From positions 44,161,102 through 44,225,101 of the forward strand of contig JACBWW010000004.1 of assembly GCA_020086605.1 (NCBI GenBank): 64,000 nt of DNA, read 5' to 3'. The notes under the pieces are model-generated. The model was not told the DNA's origin. It made no database searches and saw only the letters and a list, made by a program, of their open reading frames with translations. The stretch is from Lanius collurio. Its lineage: Eukaryota; Chordata; Aves; Passeriformes; Laniidae. Shown one piece after another: positions 26,290 to 38,834 of the stretch (position 1 is the first letter of the stretch; each line of letters opens with the position of its first letter). The position numbers and the translations under genes were made by a program.

Positions 26290-28773
26290 TGATACTTGTG
26301 AGATTAGATGGAACTGAATAGAAATGTGGTGTCTAACCTGCCTGTAGAGAGGGTAAATTTCTGATTTTAGTGTTTGTAGGTGAAGTCTCAATATTGCAAA
26401 TAATTCTGCTAATATCACTTCTCTGATGTGTTTGTCTCAGTTTCTCCAGCCTGGTCATTCTGCCCATTTCCTTGTGAACATTTTAATCTTTTACTTTACT
26501 TGTGCTTTCAACACTTACTTTATCTCATGACTCCACAACTGAAGTTTTTCATATATAGGGTTTAAATTCATGACCAGCAAGCTTGAAAAAGTGTGTGCTC
26601 ATTAAATATTGGAGCTTGACTATTTTCAGTGCCCAGCCCAGGTAAGGAGGAGCTGTTTCCTGTGTGATTCTGATACCAAATGACAGGATGGTCTGAGAAA
26701 ACCCTGAAGGTTTCATTAGTGTCTGTTCCTATCTCAGTCATGTGTGCATGGCTCACCCTGCACTGCTGTGCACACAGTCTGGTTCCACCCATCCACCAAA
26801 AGGCAAAGTGTGAGGTCACAGCACTGCTCCAAATAACCAAGTTTTCCCCAGGCTTAATCCCCCTCAGAAAGGAGAAGATGCAGGCAACAAGGGAACTAGA
26901 GATACAACTGCTTTGAGCTCTTGTTTCCCCTTCATGTAGGTCCCTCCCTGTCTCTTTCTGATGGTGAAATAATAGGTCCCAGTTCTTCTGCTTCTAGACA
27001 ACAGTCTGACACCTCATGCTTAAGTGCTCAGGCTGCTAATGGTCAAATTGGGACCACAGGCAACCCTTAGTGTAGTTTTGCCAAATATGAAATGTTTAAA
27101 GCAACTTTTCATTAAGGTTTTGGGGTGTTCTGCTTTTGAAGTCCCCTATTCCAAACAGGGTGATATATGTACCACTGCTGTTGTTGGAGCTGGGTATCAC
27201 AAAAAGGGTGAGGCTCTCTTTCTGCATGTCAGTACAACAGCAAACCATGGGTTTTTCTAGGAGAAGCTTGTCTGAGTCAGCAGGATTGCCTAAACTTCCA
27301 GAGACAACTGCAACCCACACCACCAGTGATAAAGTTGCATGGTATCACTCCTGTTTTCTTTTTCTTAATTGTCCTCTGGCCTAACTGAAGGTGCTGACTT
27401 GTTGGTTTGCAACATGAACGGTCACTGAGCCCAGTGGGACTGGGGAGAGGGTTTGTAATACTGCATGCATGACTCTATTAGCAACAATTTGTGTGAGTAA
27501 TTTGGTAGAATAGTTATGAGCCATCTGCCTGCATCTACAGTTGCTCAGCAGCCTGAAAGTGCACTTTGAAGTCAGCCTTACTGGAGCTGACCCTAGTAAG
27601 TTCTTGCTTTTCATTCTTAGAACTGTTGCACAAAGTTAGCATCAAGTGCTGCCTTGGAGTCCTGGATCTAGTCAGTGAGGCAGATAGGAATTCTGAAAAA
27701 TTCTGCAGGGTCCCAGAGACCTCCGACATAGCTTTAGACTTTTGTGATTATTTCATGGGAAACAAATATTTTCTTGTTTTCTTTTTTTGCCACTTGATAA
27801 TAGCATGAAACTCATTTTCTGCAAACCTGCTTTCAACAGTCTAGCTAATTTATACTGGAAGTAATTGGACACACCTAATGAAAAGCACAGTGGAATTTTG
27901 CTATGAACTGCAATGTTCTCTTCAAGTCACTGGTCTCTTCCATTTGATAATTGTCATAACAGCGGTTAAGTAACCTGACTTCTCCTCTTTCCTGCCAGTG
28001 CTGAAAGCTTAAAATGAATCTTCAAAACCGTCACTCTTCTCTAAAGTTTCCTTAACAAAATGGCATTTATTCCTCTCTTAATATCTTGCAATCTAACATT
28101 GGGCTGCTGTTCAGCCTTCAGAGAGCACTGACTGGAATAGTTAACCAGGCAAGGGCTTTAGATACTCATGGGCTACTGCTTATCTTGAGGAGTCCAAGGG
28201 GGTCCTGGTGATGCTCTTTGTGACCTCAGTCTCTTCTTGTGTGGAGACCATGTTCATCTAGTCTCAAATCCATAGTAAATTCATGTTACATGGTTACTGA
28301 CTCATTCCATAGTGGGATTCTGGCCCATACCCAGAGCTGTATTGTTTCTAGGCAATAGCAGCATTTGTCCTGTTGTTGTGGTTGCAGCTTCTTCTGGTGT
28401 GCCCCTGGCATGGCAGGTGCCATGTGGACAGTGTGTTGAGTTGTACCCTCAGCTCTTGTGTAGGATTAACCAGACACTGCCTTTCTTGTGCTTTATGAGG
28501 GCTCTCAATCACGTAGCCTTCTTCAGCCTTTGGAGGGGCTGTGGAGGTTTGGTACAGAAGGCACCACAGAGCTGTTGGTGAGCTGTAAATCGCTGCCATC
28601 TAGCTCATGTAGGGAGTTCCCACCTGGCATGGTGGGTGCTGGATCTATGCCCTAGCTCCAAATTCTGGCTCCTGGAATTTGTCTTTGACAGAGCCTGTTC
28701 TCAGACTCTTAAAGGAAATGGATGCCTGGTCTCACCTCTTCATAGACAAACTGACCTTGTCTGTAGGTGCATG
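26290..28773. other. Non-coding stretch, no supported gene
   Basis: No exon, repeat or RNA gene is supported. Frames on opposite strands overlap each other around 27.0-27.8 kb, which is typical of chance open frames. Confidence 0.6.
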
Positions 28774-28870
28774 CAAAAAAACAAACTCCAAAAACCCAAG
28801 CAAAAACAACAACCAAAAAACCCAACCCCAAGCCCACAAAAAAACCCCCAAATAATCAAACAAAACCCAA
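28774..28870. repeat. A/C-rich low-complexity tract
   Basis: Nearly 100 bp composed almost only of A and C, with words such as AAACCC, CAAAAACAAC and ACCCAACCCC. T is almost absent. It is one of several similar tracts in the window. Confidence 0.85.
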
Positions 28871-31800
28871 TGTGGATTGAAGGTTTTTAATCAGCCACTG
28901 TCTAGCTTAACTTCTATGGGACTTCTTCATGTTACAGATTCCTGTGCCAAAGGGGTTTTTAGCTATCAAGAGGGTTGGAAGGTATTTGAGCTGCTGCAGT
29001 ATAGCGTGTTCTCAGCAAGAGCTTCTGCTCCCTGTTTAGTCCAGAGAGGGTCTTAGCCCATCTTTCTGAGCATAACTGTAATTCTGTGAATTATTTCTTG
29101 TGGAAACTTTAGCTATTGCGCTTAGTGGGTTTACAGGAGCTTTTTCAGTCTGCTTTTAATGTATTTGTGTTGGTGGGGATTCTGAGTGGAATTACATGCC
29201 CAGGCTTTCAGATAACTGCTGTAAATACACAGATCCACTCTAGTCCCTTACTTCACAGTAGCAGCTGCTGCGGTGTTACAGAAACTTCATAGCTTTGACT
29301 TCATCTTATTAGTTCAGCACACTATTAATATCCCAGAAGCTTTTTGTATTAGTTTCCACACTTAATATTGGTTCTCCTTACTTCTTCTCTGCCCCCCTTC
29401 ACATTCAGTCATTAAACTAAATTCATCTTGGGGCTGTTTCATTTAAGATGCCCTTGCTGCCCACACCAAAGAGGGGAACCAGACTGGAAGCAAACTAATT
29501 GTGCTAACAGTCACCTGGTATATTTAGTGGCAATGTCATCTAACATGCATTTATGCTCAGAAGTAGCATCTTTCTGCTTCTATATGGAGCATTTGTAGTG
29601 CTGGCAAAATCTTTCCAGAGAAACAGCTGCTGATTGGCTCTTCTTGTCTATTTGGGGAAGGATCTGTCCTTAAATACTTAGTTATTCTGCTTTCTAAAAA
29701 TGGGATCAAGCACTTGGCACTATCAGGATTGGACTCGAAACTTTACTGAGATGAATTGGGTGCATTGCACCAAGACCTGGTAAATCCTTTTATACCCTAG
29801 AGAAATGACTGCACAAATGGGTGGAAGTATATGTGGGGCAAGTCAGTGCATGGGGCTCTAAAATGCAAATTGCAGTCTTCCTCTGGAAGGCTTTAAAACC
29901 AAATGTCACATTATTATGGTTAAGTGGCTCTGGTGAAAAGCTATAGGACTGAGATGCATCTCAAGTAATATATCCTCTGAATATAAAAAAATCCTGTCCC
30001 AAATAGCAGCAATGCTTCTCCTTTGAGGTGTGTCTCAATGAGGTGGAGAACACAGGCTGTCTTCTCAGTAAGGACTGGGAGCCAGCTTGCCTTTGCCAGT
30101 CTGCTGCTGACCAGAAAAAGGGCAAGGAGAAAGCCTCTGCCAGGGTTTGTCATGACTGCCCCAGCCTCCAAGTGCATAAACCATCTGACTGACACCTAAC
30201 TCTGAGCAGCTCACCAGGAATAGAAGTGTTTTATCCCTTTGGTTGACTGTAAGTGCTTCCCACCGTTCCCACTGTTCCTCAGAACTGACAAGGCCAGGAA
30301 AACATGACATCCAGGGAGCTGGTAGAATACCAAGGGAAGGGTTTTACCCCAGAGCCCAGGGGCTTTGCTCACCTCTGAGTTCTTGTTGTGACACTTCACC
30401 CAAGGGAGAGCAGTGATTGAATCATGTAATGCCCCTTTGAAACAGAGGCTAGCTTAGGACAGCTTGAGGGTCTAGGACACTGAAATACCTTCCTGTCCAA
30501 AATAGTTTGAATTAGTTGATCTGCATGGCATGTTGCCAGCCTTCAAGGAGAACTGGGGAGGCCTGGCTACTGGTCAGCAGGCTGGACTGGGTGGTAGGAA
30601 GTTATTAATAGCTGCTCTTCCATGGAAAGAATGAGTTTGGCTTAGATGTGATGTAAAGCTGCTAGCTGGTACAGCAGGCAAATGCTGGAACTCTATTCTA
30701 TTATCACTTGAATGAGCTGGTTGTGCTCATTCTTGAGCTGCTCCTTCCTCTGGATCGCTTGCTTGAGCCACATGGCCTGAGGTCTCCTGATACTGGCCTC
30801 TGAATCTGAGCTGTGTGGTTTGGCAGCATAGGTGCAGGTCTGAAGAAAAGAAGCTGTCAGCTCTTGGTCAGCCTCAGGGTGTGGTGGGTGTTTCTTCTGT
30901 TCCTCAGCAAGATTAGGTTCTCTCAAATTCCCTTATGCTCCAGTTCTCACCTGTAAGAGTCAGTTCTTTGTTTCTGAAGAAGCTTTATTTAAGGACAGAG
31001 AAGTAAGAAAGATGCTTTTCTACACACTAAAAGTTTTGGAAAGGAAGATTATCTCAAAAACTCAGACATAACCAGTTTGGAACAAAGGGTGGAGGAGATT
31101 GGCTGAAATAAATAACAATTCTCTTCTTGAGTGGAATGGCAATGAGGAATTTCTTTTGGGGGATTTAGCTGGACCAAAGGTTACAGTAAAGCATGAGTGA
31201 TAGATTTGTTTTCAACTGTACCAGCTGGTCCTCTCCTTTTAAAAGCTTGTGGGCAGAGTGGCATTAATGATGTTATTGTGCGTACCTGTTGGATTTGTTC
31301 TTGAGCACTTGATTAGAGTTTGGCATTCTTAAGGTGAAGGCTAGGGAAATCAAGTGGTATTGTCTTCAATCTGAAGCTTGTATTTCCCTTCATATCCCTT
31401 CAGGAACAGCTACCCCTTGCAGGAAACTAATACAAGGCTCTGGGTTAATACACAGAGATCTCCAAGCCAAGTCCTGTTTCAGTGGGACTCGCATTATTCA
31501 TCCCTTGTAACAACTGGTGCTTATTAAGGGAGCTGCTTGCTCCCAGAATAACTGTGTGGATCAAGTTTTGTCATCTCCCCCATCTTAAAGTTCACACTTC
31601 TGATCATCCTGCTTAGAAAGAGGGGGAATGAACAAGAGTTGATGGAATATCCATTTCTCATTAAAAATAGTTCTTGTCCTAACTATTGTAGGGAAACTCT
31701 ATTTCCTTGGTGGCTTGTTGCTGATCTCTGCTCTTGTCTGTTTGATTTCCGCCCTGGAAAACAGGTGTAGAGATGCTATAAGTAGCAAGAAGTCTAATGC

Positions 31801-34800
31801 ATGCAGTGAGTTCCTTGCAGACTCTAAATTACAGTTTTCCTTCCTGTGCTACAACCTCAGGTCCCTGACCTGCAACTGCAGCATATTTTCTGTGACTAAC
31901 AGCTGTAATTCCCTAATTATCATGCTCTGTTCTCCTGCTGTGCTGTAGATTTTGTTACCAAGGAAGCAAACCAAGTTTCCTCGTTCCTACTCTTGCTCTG
32001 TATGCTCCCAACTGTTTTAAATCCACCATTTGATGCAGCCCATAAAGACAAATTACTATCTCTTGTTTCAAATATTCAAAGTCTCCAGAACATATTACGT
32101 AGCTGCATGCTGGGGATGAAGAGGGCAAAATAAGTCTTTCTGGCCTTTCTTTTAGTGAAGGCATCTGGTCCAAAGCTATTCCTAGGTTAGAAAAAGTACC
32201 TTTACTAGCTGTAACCATCCTGTGTGGAGTGCTGGACTAGAGCTAGTATCAAACAGTGGGCCCAAGCAAATGGTACTGTTACAATGTGACTGACAAAACT
32301 TGTGTAAACTCCTGGAAAATGAAGTTGTGCATCAAACCCTGATGGCAGGTTGTTTGTGTGCTGGCCTCATCATTTGAGGATGTCTAACAAGGGGTCAGTT
32401 CTTTCTTAGCTCCCCTAAAAGGAGGTTGGGGATAAATGATTGTGTTCTGCATAGAAATGAAAATAAACCTGTGCTAATCTAGATGTTTAGAGCAATACAT
32501 CCAGACTGTATTGTGACAGAGAAGCAACTGGTTAAAATATCACAGAAACATGTTAAGCAGCAGAAAAACCCAGTTTCCTAAAAAACCCACAACCTAATGT
32601 TTACCCTGCTAAGTATGCAAAGGTATATTTGGCTACTGCATGGACCTGAGGCTTTATTGGTTGATGCCCATCATTCTCCTGCAGGATGCACAAAGGCAAG
32701 TTTAGTGCTCTATGAACTTTCTGCTTGGACTCCATCAGTCTAAGGTGGCTGTGTCCAAGACACATCAAGCCCCCATGGCTCTGGGTGGCAGTTGGTGACA
32801 AACAGGAATGCTTTCCATGGGCCCAGCCTCCAGTAATTAATTCATGTCTCACTCCAGAAATATCATCCAAGCTGTGACATGAATGATATCTCCTGGGTCA
32901 CAGGATAAAAATTACTGACTCCACATGGGGGATTTTCTGCTTGACTCCTCTGACCAGTAAACTAAGAGACTGCTCCTTCCTCTGGATCACTGGAATTAAA
33001 TCCACAACTGGATCTAGCAAATGTGACACCCAACGTGATGAGAGCAATAAAGGAAATTATCTGCTTGGCCTCAATCAGAGGAGAAGGAAATGAAATACAA
33101 CTGCCAAAGACAAGGAATATGTTTAGACAATACGACAGATGTCCCTAGAAGTAAGATTCTCCAGCATTGCTTTATCTACAGAATTCTCAAGGGACTTCAT
33201 AGAGTGCATTATGTAGCTGGCAAGCATGGATCAGGTATGGATGCACATAACTATATGGGCACCATTGTGGATGTATTTTTCACCACAGAATAACGGTGGG
33301 AAAAACTAGGTAACCTATGAAGATGCTTTTGTTCTGCTTCTGAAACTCTGCTCTTGTGCCTAAAGTCTTTAAATATTATGTATTGTGTACCTTAGCATAC
33401 ACATGTCAGAATATATTAGTGTAACATGGAAACTTGCTTTTAAGATGCATTAAACTCAAGGTTAGAGATACAGAGTCAAACTTTAGTACTTCATAGAAAC
33501 TCTAGTTGTGGTGGTAGCTCAGCAGATGTTTTGACTTCATGGCACCATAAGCTGGTGTTATGCTATGCTAGATTGTACCTGTAATAATGCCTAATCAGTG
33601 CAGGCATGCAAAGTCTGAATAAAATTTAATTTAGGTGTTTTCTTTTGGTGAGAACTTACTGTTTGATGTGTTTGTACCTGATTTAGGTTTCTCTGGTTGC
33701 TGCTGAGTGTACCTGTCCAGACGTGCAAGGCTGCCTGGATGGCCAGCTGGCTGCAGTGCATTTGCCTGAGTCTCAGGATGGGAGGAGTCACCAGCACACG
33801 TTGTGTTACCTGTCACACTTTGTGGGACCCTTCACCAGCAAGGCATGCAGGTCCCCCTCACCCCTACCACCAACAGCATTCTTTCTCAGTGATATCAAAA
33901 TCCCTTCTAAAATAGGAGTTGGAGGTGTAATTTAAAATCTTTATGCAGAAATAACAAAGGATCCCCAGTGTCCTTTCCCTTCAATAAGACCCAGGTGAAA
34001 GTACCTGATACCACTCTATTGTAAATATTCATGAAATTGGTACCTCAGAAGTGTATTGGTGGAGGGAGCTTTCTTACTTCAGTTTCACTGAAGATGTGCA
34101 CTCCTTTTGTGGGAATTCTGAGACGTTCAGTGCTTCCAAATTTCATTAACTCTGCAGGTAAAGTTGTCTTCTCCCTCAGTGAGCTGTCATGGATGTGGGC
34201 TGCTGGTGGCCTCAAGTTGGGAGTGAGTGACTTTTTGTGGGTGGCTCTTGGTGAACAGAGTGAGTGACACACAGATGCAGAAGAACTCCAGAGGGGACAA
34301 GAGTGCCCTCACCTGTTTCTGACTTAATGCATAAACAAACAATTTAAAAAAAAACCCCAAACCAGTGGGCCCTGGTCTCCTTAGCCCCAGCACAAGCCTG
34401 CACCCTGAGATAGAAAATGCATCAGCTTATTGTGCTTAATAGCATCTTTTTGGAAAAAAAAAAAAAATAAAAAATTAAGGGGCAGGCTTCTGCCACAGTC
34501 ACTCTGTCCAGGATCAATAAAAATGCAGCTCTTGCTCCAGACTTGGTTTATTAACAGTACCAGGAGCAGTCATGTGAGAAAGGCTGGTCTCTGCCTGCTG
34601 GGTGTGCAGGTCCCTCCAGTGAAAAGGACGATGTGAGACCATCAAAGCTATGCTTAGCAGCCAGGAGCACTCTCCTGCAGCATTCCTGCTGAGGCACACT
34701 CACAGCTGAAACACTCGAGCTGTGGCACGTGGGAGTTGGGTTACACAGGGGAGCAGGCTGACTCTTTCCTAGCTGAGCATCTGCTGTGCAACAGCACAGG

Positions 34801-35406
34801 CACAGGCAGAGTTGTTTGGGGGCTACCTCTGACTTGCTTCTGTGGAGGTAATGCTTGCTGAGAAGGGTAGAGTGTACATCTGAGAGGGTGTGTTGCTAAC
34901 TGCCTTGCTGAGATGGAATGTTTTATTTGGAAAAGAGTGCATATACTTGGCAAATAAAATGGAGCTTTGGCCAGAGAGTTGTGAATTAAGTCAACCAACT
35001 TGAAGCCAGCCCACACTGCAGAGGTATGGTTGCTGTACCATAATGCTAAGATATGAAAGCTTTTTTGTTGTTGTTGTTTGTTTTGGTTACTTGGCTTCAA
35101 ACAGGTGACTCAGGCAGGACATTGAAATTAACCACTGTTATTAATATTTGGAGGAAATGTGTGTCAGTCTCCAACTTGTAGCAGCCTTCTGCTCCTGAGC
35201 TATCCAGCTGTCTTTAGCACTGTGCATGGCTTAATGTGTACCACCAGGCACAGCATTGCCTCAAGCAAGACTTGAATGCATTCTGGTATTACTGAGGGTC
35301 AACAGGATAAGTGCTTTGGGAAGGTTGAGATGGTCTAAGACAAGTATTATGGATGTTGTTTGGTGTTTAGTTAAAGGTGATGGGCAGAGAGAAAAACTGC
35401 ATCTGA
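28871..35406. other. Non-coding stretch, no supported gene
   Basis: I see no interspersed repeat and no exon chain over 6.5 kb. There is an A-run at 34,454 and a short A/C tract at 34,345-34,363. The open frames are short and lack recognisable domains. Confidence 0.6.
34454..34474 (+). repeat. A-run
   Basis: Fourteen A, one T, then six A. There is no LINE tail or retrocopied gene upstream of it, so it is treated as simple sequence. Confidence 0.8.
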
Positions 35407-36250
35407 ATGGAGATGGTGAATGCTACTTTCTCTGCTCTGCAGCCCAAGGGGGATGTGCTGTGCTTTGCTTTTTCTTTCTGCCAGTCCCACCAGTGTAAGA
35501 AAGGAAGTTCCTGGGAAACCTCAACTGGTAAAGCAGGAATAGCACCCAGATCCTGTCTCCACCGAGTGTGGCTGATGTGGCTTGTACCCCATGTCTGCAG
35601 CCCACACCTACTTTGCTTTCCATGTGTGCAGTGTGTAAGTGCTGTGCAGCAGAGGGATTTGTGTGTTTTAGGAGTGGGGAGGGTGTGTTTTATGTCTCCA
35701 GCGTGGTGTGCACTCAGGGCATGCACTCGGGGTTTGTGTCTCACATGTACAGCATGAGTAGTTTGTACAGTGCAAGAAGCAGCACCCCTGGGTGCCCCTG
35801 CATTCCCCCCATAGCTGCCCTCCAGCCTGCTCCAACACTGCCCAGCATGGGTGTTGTCATGGCCAGCTGCAGCTGTCTGGGGATGAAGTGCCCTGTTGGG
35901 GTGCCAGCCAGTCTGGCTGCTGTGCAACAGGATTCTGCCTGCAGCCCCGCTGGTTTTTCAAGGCTGGAAGGGTTTTCTGTGTCCCACTCCCCCTCACAGC
36001 ATAGCCCCGGCGCTGTGTGAGCTGAAGCCCTGTCAAGGGTGGCCTAACACTCCCCCTGCACACAGGAGCAGGTTTCTGCCACTGCAGGAACCCCCCATCA
36101 GACACAGCCCTGGAGGTGAAGGTGCAGGCATGGCAGACTCTCTCTCTCTCATGCAGCACCTCCATGGCAGCAGGAGAGATGCTGAGGGTGTAGGAGCAAG
36201 TCCAGGTGGTGTGGGACAGAGCTATAGCTCCTGGAGCCATGTCTTCTGCT
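35407..36250. other. GC/GT-rich patch open in many frames
   Basis: Several long frames overlap here on both strands. The longest is 186 codons (35,367-35,927, minus); two plus-strand frames reach 150 codons (35,568-36,020 and 35,896-36,348). The predicted products are rich in Cys, His, Ser and Pro, have no recognisable domain and mirror each other across strands. The simplest reading is a GC-richer, TG-rich segment with few stop triplets. I do not call a gene. Confidence 0.5.
36138..36150. repeat. Short (CT)n run
   Basis: Six and a half CT units inside the GC-rich patch. Confidence 0.8.
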
Positions 36251-37084
36251 CTTCCTCCTCAGGGAAGCACATCTGCAGAAAACCTAAATCCAAAGCAAGG
36301 CTATTAAGACTTAGAGATATTTCTCACTGCAACAATCTGCATTTGTAATTCTAAGCGGGGGTCAATCTGCCAGCCTGTTGAGGGAGAGGTCTGGCAAGCA
36401 CCTACACTAGTAGTCAGTGAGCCAAAAAGCTTGGGCTCTGGAGCTGTTTTTTACTGTTTACCCTGTTTTCAGTTGCCCCAGACAGAGAGGAAAAGTGTGG
36501 GGAGGCATTAATTGTTTGTTTTCAGCCCTCTCACCTTAGTGTCCCCACTCCTGATTTATACCACCACATCAGCTGGACCACAGTTCTTCTTTGGTTGTGC
36601 ATTTTAACTTACCTGAAGGAAAACCTTACATACATCATATCATGCAGACAGCTAGAATTATTTGGTTTTGATTTACAAAGCAGTTCTTTCAATCTGCTTC
36701 TAGCAAATGTGTATTTAAAATACATTTTAACAGCAAATAGATGAATCGGGGCAAGGGGTGCTGTACATACCTCACAACAAGGCAAGCCCCATGGTAGCAA
36801 TTTCCTTCAAAGGTCTTCCACTGTTTCACCATCTACCAGAAGAGGCTGATTTGGGCTGCTGGCCACGTGCAGAGGGGATTTATTCAGCAAAATTTCTTGC
36901 ACAGAGCCTGTGGGCTCAGCTGCTGCCTGAAACAAGAATCACACAATGGAAAAGCTGCAAAGATCTCACCCAACAGCTGCTTCATCTTCTGCAGTGATTT
37001 AGAGCACCAGAGCTCTTTCTCAACCTGGCAATAAAGTCAGGCATTTATATTTTTTTAACATGTGCATAAATGGTGTATCTATAG
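36251..37084. other. Non-coding stretch downstream of the minus-strand gene end
   Basis: No repeat or exon is supported. It lies beyond the proposed polyadenylation site of the minus-strand gene. Confidence 0.55.
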
Positions 37085-37190
37085 CTATGTGTGTGTATGT
37101 ATATATATAGAGATACACACACCCAGCCACATGTAAGTACATATATATTTACATATGTGTGTATATATATATATACATAAATATATGTAA
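37085..37190. repeat. TA/TG-rich microsatellite cluster
   Basis: Interrupted alternating runs: TG, then TATATATA, then ACACACAC, then several ATATAT blocks with TG/CA interruptions. It looks like a decayed compound (TG)n(TA)n microsatellite. Confidence 0.9.
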
Positions 37191-37254
37191 GGGGAAAGAT
37201 GGACATATACTTGACTGAAAAAGACACTTGGAGCAGCCAATTAACAACCAAGGC

Positions 37255-37260
37255 TTTATT
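37255..37260 (-). terminator. Putative polyadenylation signal (AATAAA, minus strand)
   Basis: The plus strand reads TTTATT, so the minus strand carries AATAAA. The 25 bases beyond it on the minus strand are T/G-rich (GGTTGTTAATTGGCTG), as expected for a cleavage and downstream element. It is the first canonical signal that I see after the stop codon at 38,364-38,366 and implies a 3' untranslated region of about 1.1 kb. Confidence 0.4.
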
Positions 37261-37800
37261 ATCCAGTTCAGTACGGAGCTGCCATCCTGTGCACCTCACA
37301 GGCCCAGCTAGTAAATTAAAATGCAACCTTTTCTGTTTTAGCCTGTGTTACAAATGTCAAGAGTGTGCAGCCTAGGGGCCAGCAGCAGCCTGCCTGCCAC
37401 TGAGGGCCAGCCAGAAACCCAATTCCACCTCAGCAGCTGAAACTGTGCCTCGTATCTTTTTAAAGCCCCCATGTCACAATTTTTAAACAGCCATCAAAAT
37501 GAGATTGAGCAACAGCAGGAATGGGGAAAACTGCATTTCCAGAGATACAATGATTCCTGGAACAAGAGATTACCAGCCCCTGCTCTGAGGTGAGGATTCC
37601 AGGTGCCTATGGGGAGATGGGTTCTGCCACTCAGCTGAAGCCCATAATTTCTTCCTCTGGTTTATCCCATTCCCATGTCTTCCTTCCCCTGCCTCAGTCT
37701 TAGGAACTCAGCTCTTGGTTGAGACACAAGCATTAGGTCAGCTGCTGTGCATTTGTAGCTGGAGTGTATTCAGCATCTACCAAAACAGCTATAGCCCTTT

Positions 37801-37825
37801 ATATATATATATATTTTTTTTTTTT
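37801..37825. repeat. (AT)7 followed by T-run
   Basis: Seven AT units run directly into eleven T. Confidence 0.9.
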
Positions 37826-38363
37826 AGATAAATAATAATATTTCATATCCATTGATATGTGTAGATACACACAAGAGATAGAAAAGATCTTTTACAAAAG
37901 GATCTGTACAAAAACATGTGGCACATCTAGGTGACCATCCAACAGTGCCCCAACACCTCTGTCACTTACAAATGGGTGCAGAAACCCATCACCAAAACGA
38001 AGGCGACTGAAAGCCCAGGCGCAAGCAGTGCAGTGTATGGTCACACACCATGGCTGTGTTTGCCAGCCTCTTTCTTGGAAGTGAAAGCATAGGGTAAGTT
38101 ACTCCACAACATATGGTTTTTTCATGTGAGGAAAGCATTTACAAAATTTACAAGATAATTCTATAGCTGTAACAGGAGCTTGTACAGTACGTGCTTCTGA
38201 TGGTGCTTTGTTACCAGGCCCAGCCTGTAGAGTCCTCTGTTATCTGCAGAAAACTTGGTCTCACTGGGCATTTTCTGCACCACTCTTTGCATTCCTCCTC
38301 CTTTCCCCAATTGTCCTCTCCCAACAAAGGCTCCTTTTTTTCGGGAGAATTAGGCGCAAATCA

Positions 38364-38518
38364 TCATATCTGTTCCAAGGGCAGAGTGCGTTGGTCTGAC
38401 TTACTCTGTGAGGAGTACTGGCATTCATGGGACTCCAACAGCTGGATCTGAGCATTTCCTTTAATTGAACAGGTTTGCAGTCTCTCTGTGCTGAAGCAAT
38501 TCTCCACATCACACAAGC
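38364..38518 (-). CDS. Putative terminal coding exon of an unidentified gene
   Basis: On the minus strand a T-rich acceptor ('ttttcattttattctggtat', then GCAG) is followed by an exon open for 50 codons, ending in TGA TGA. The exon enters in phase 1: its first two bases (GC) complete a Gly codon with the last G of the exon at 38,708-38,834, and this frame is the open one. The encoded tail is 50 residues, begins LCDVENCFSTERLQ, carries four Cys, is otherwise polar, and ends SDQRTLPLEQI. There is no membrane segment and no domain that I recognise. The intron before it is 189 nt. A second minus-strand frame is also open over this interval, so openness alone is weak evidence; the case rests on matching splice signals and phase, the double stop and the AATAAA 1.1 kb downstream. 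It could still be a chance pair. Confidence 0.42.
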
Positions 38519-38707
38519 CTGCATACCAGAATAAAATGAAAATTTAAGAGCGCTGGCTAACAAGACCGAGAAGCTCATTGTTTAAACAAGAGGCTGATTG
38601 TCTGGGTGCTCGAGTGCCCCATTCCTCCAACATTAAACCCACACGAGGGACAGCAGCCTAATCCACAGCTTTCTGCCAGGTGGTATAGAAATTAATCTTC
38701 CACTTAC

Positions 38708-38834
38708 CCGGGCTATTAGTTGCAGTCTTCATAAAGGTTTGCAACCCAATGAGGCAAGCAACTAAAATTTTCTCCTTGTCATAGAAAGGCATGGCAACGT
38801 GGTGATATGAAATATCAGCCTCCAGGAGTGTCCC
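38708..38834 (-). CDS. Putative penultimate coding exon of an unidentified gene
   Basis: A 127-nt minus-strand interval bounded by a good acceptor ('cacactttcctcaccacag', then GGG) and a consensus donor (CCGG, then GTAAGTG). Read in phase 0 it is open throughout: 42 codons plus one base. The product starts GTLLEADISYHHVAMPFYDK and ends QTFMKTATNSP, with a short hydrophobic middle (ILVACLIGL) too brief for a membrane helix. It joins in frame to the exon at 38,364-38,518. An ATG with a good context (TTGCCATGC) lies inside, so translation could also begin here; an internal exon seems likelier because the frame is open back to the acceptor. I do not recognise the family. The composition is mixed and soluble-protein-like, unlike the Ser/Phe/Leu-dominated chance frames around it. 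Confidence 0.45.

Larger units (their letters stand above)
37235..38363 (-). other. Putative 3' untranslated region of the minus-strand gene
   Basis: This is the interval between the stop codon of the proposed terminal exon and the AATAAA signal. It holds an (AT)7 plus T-run at 37,801 and no interspersed repeat. The assignment depends wholly on the exon model upstream. Confidence 0.35.

Noticed and set aside
36937..36985. CR1-tail-like text 'agaatcacacaatgg...aaagatctcacccaac'
   Set aside because: Only scattered words match the reverse-complemented CR1 tail, and the sequence after it does not follow the CR1 order.
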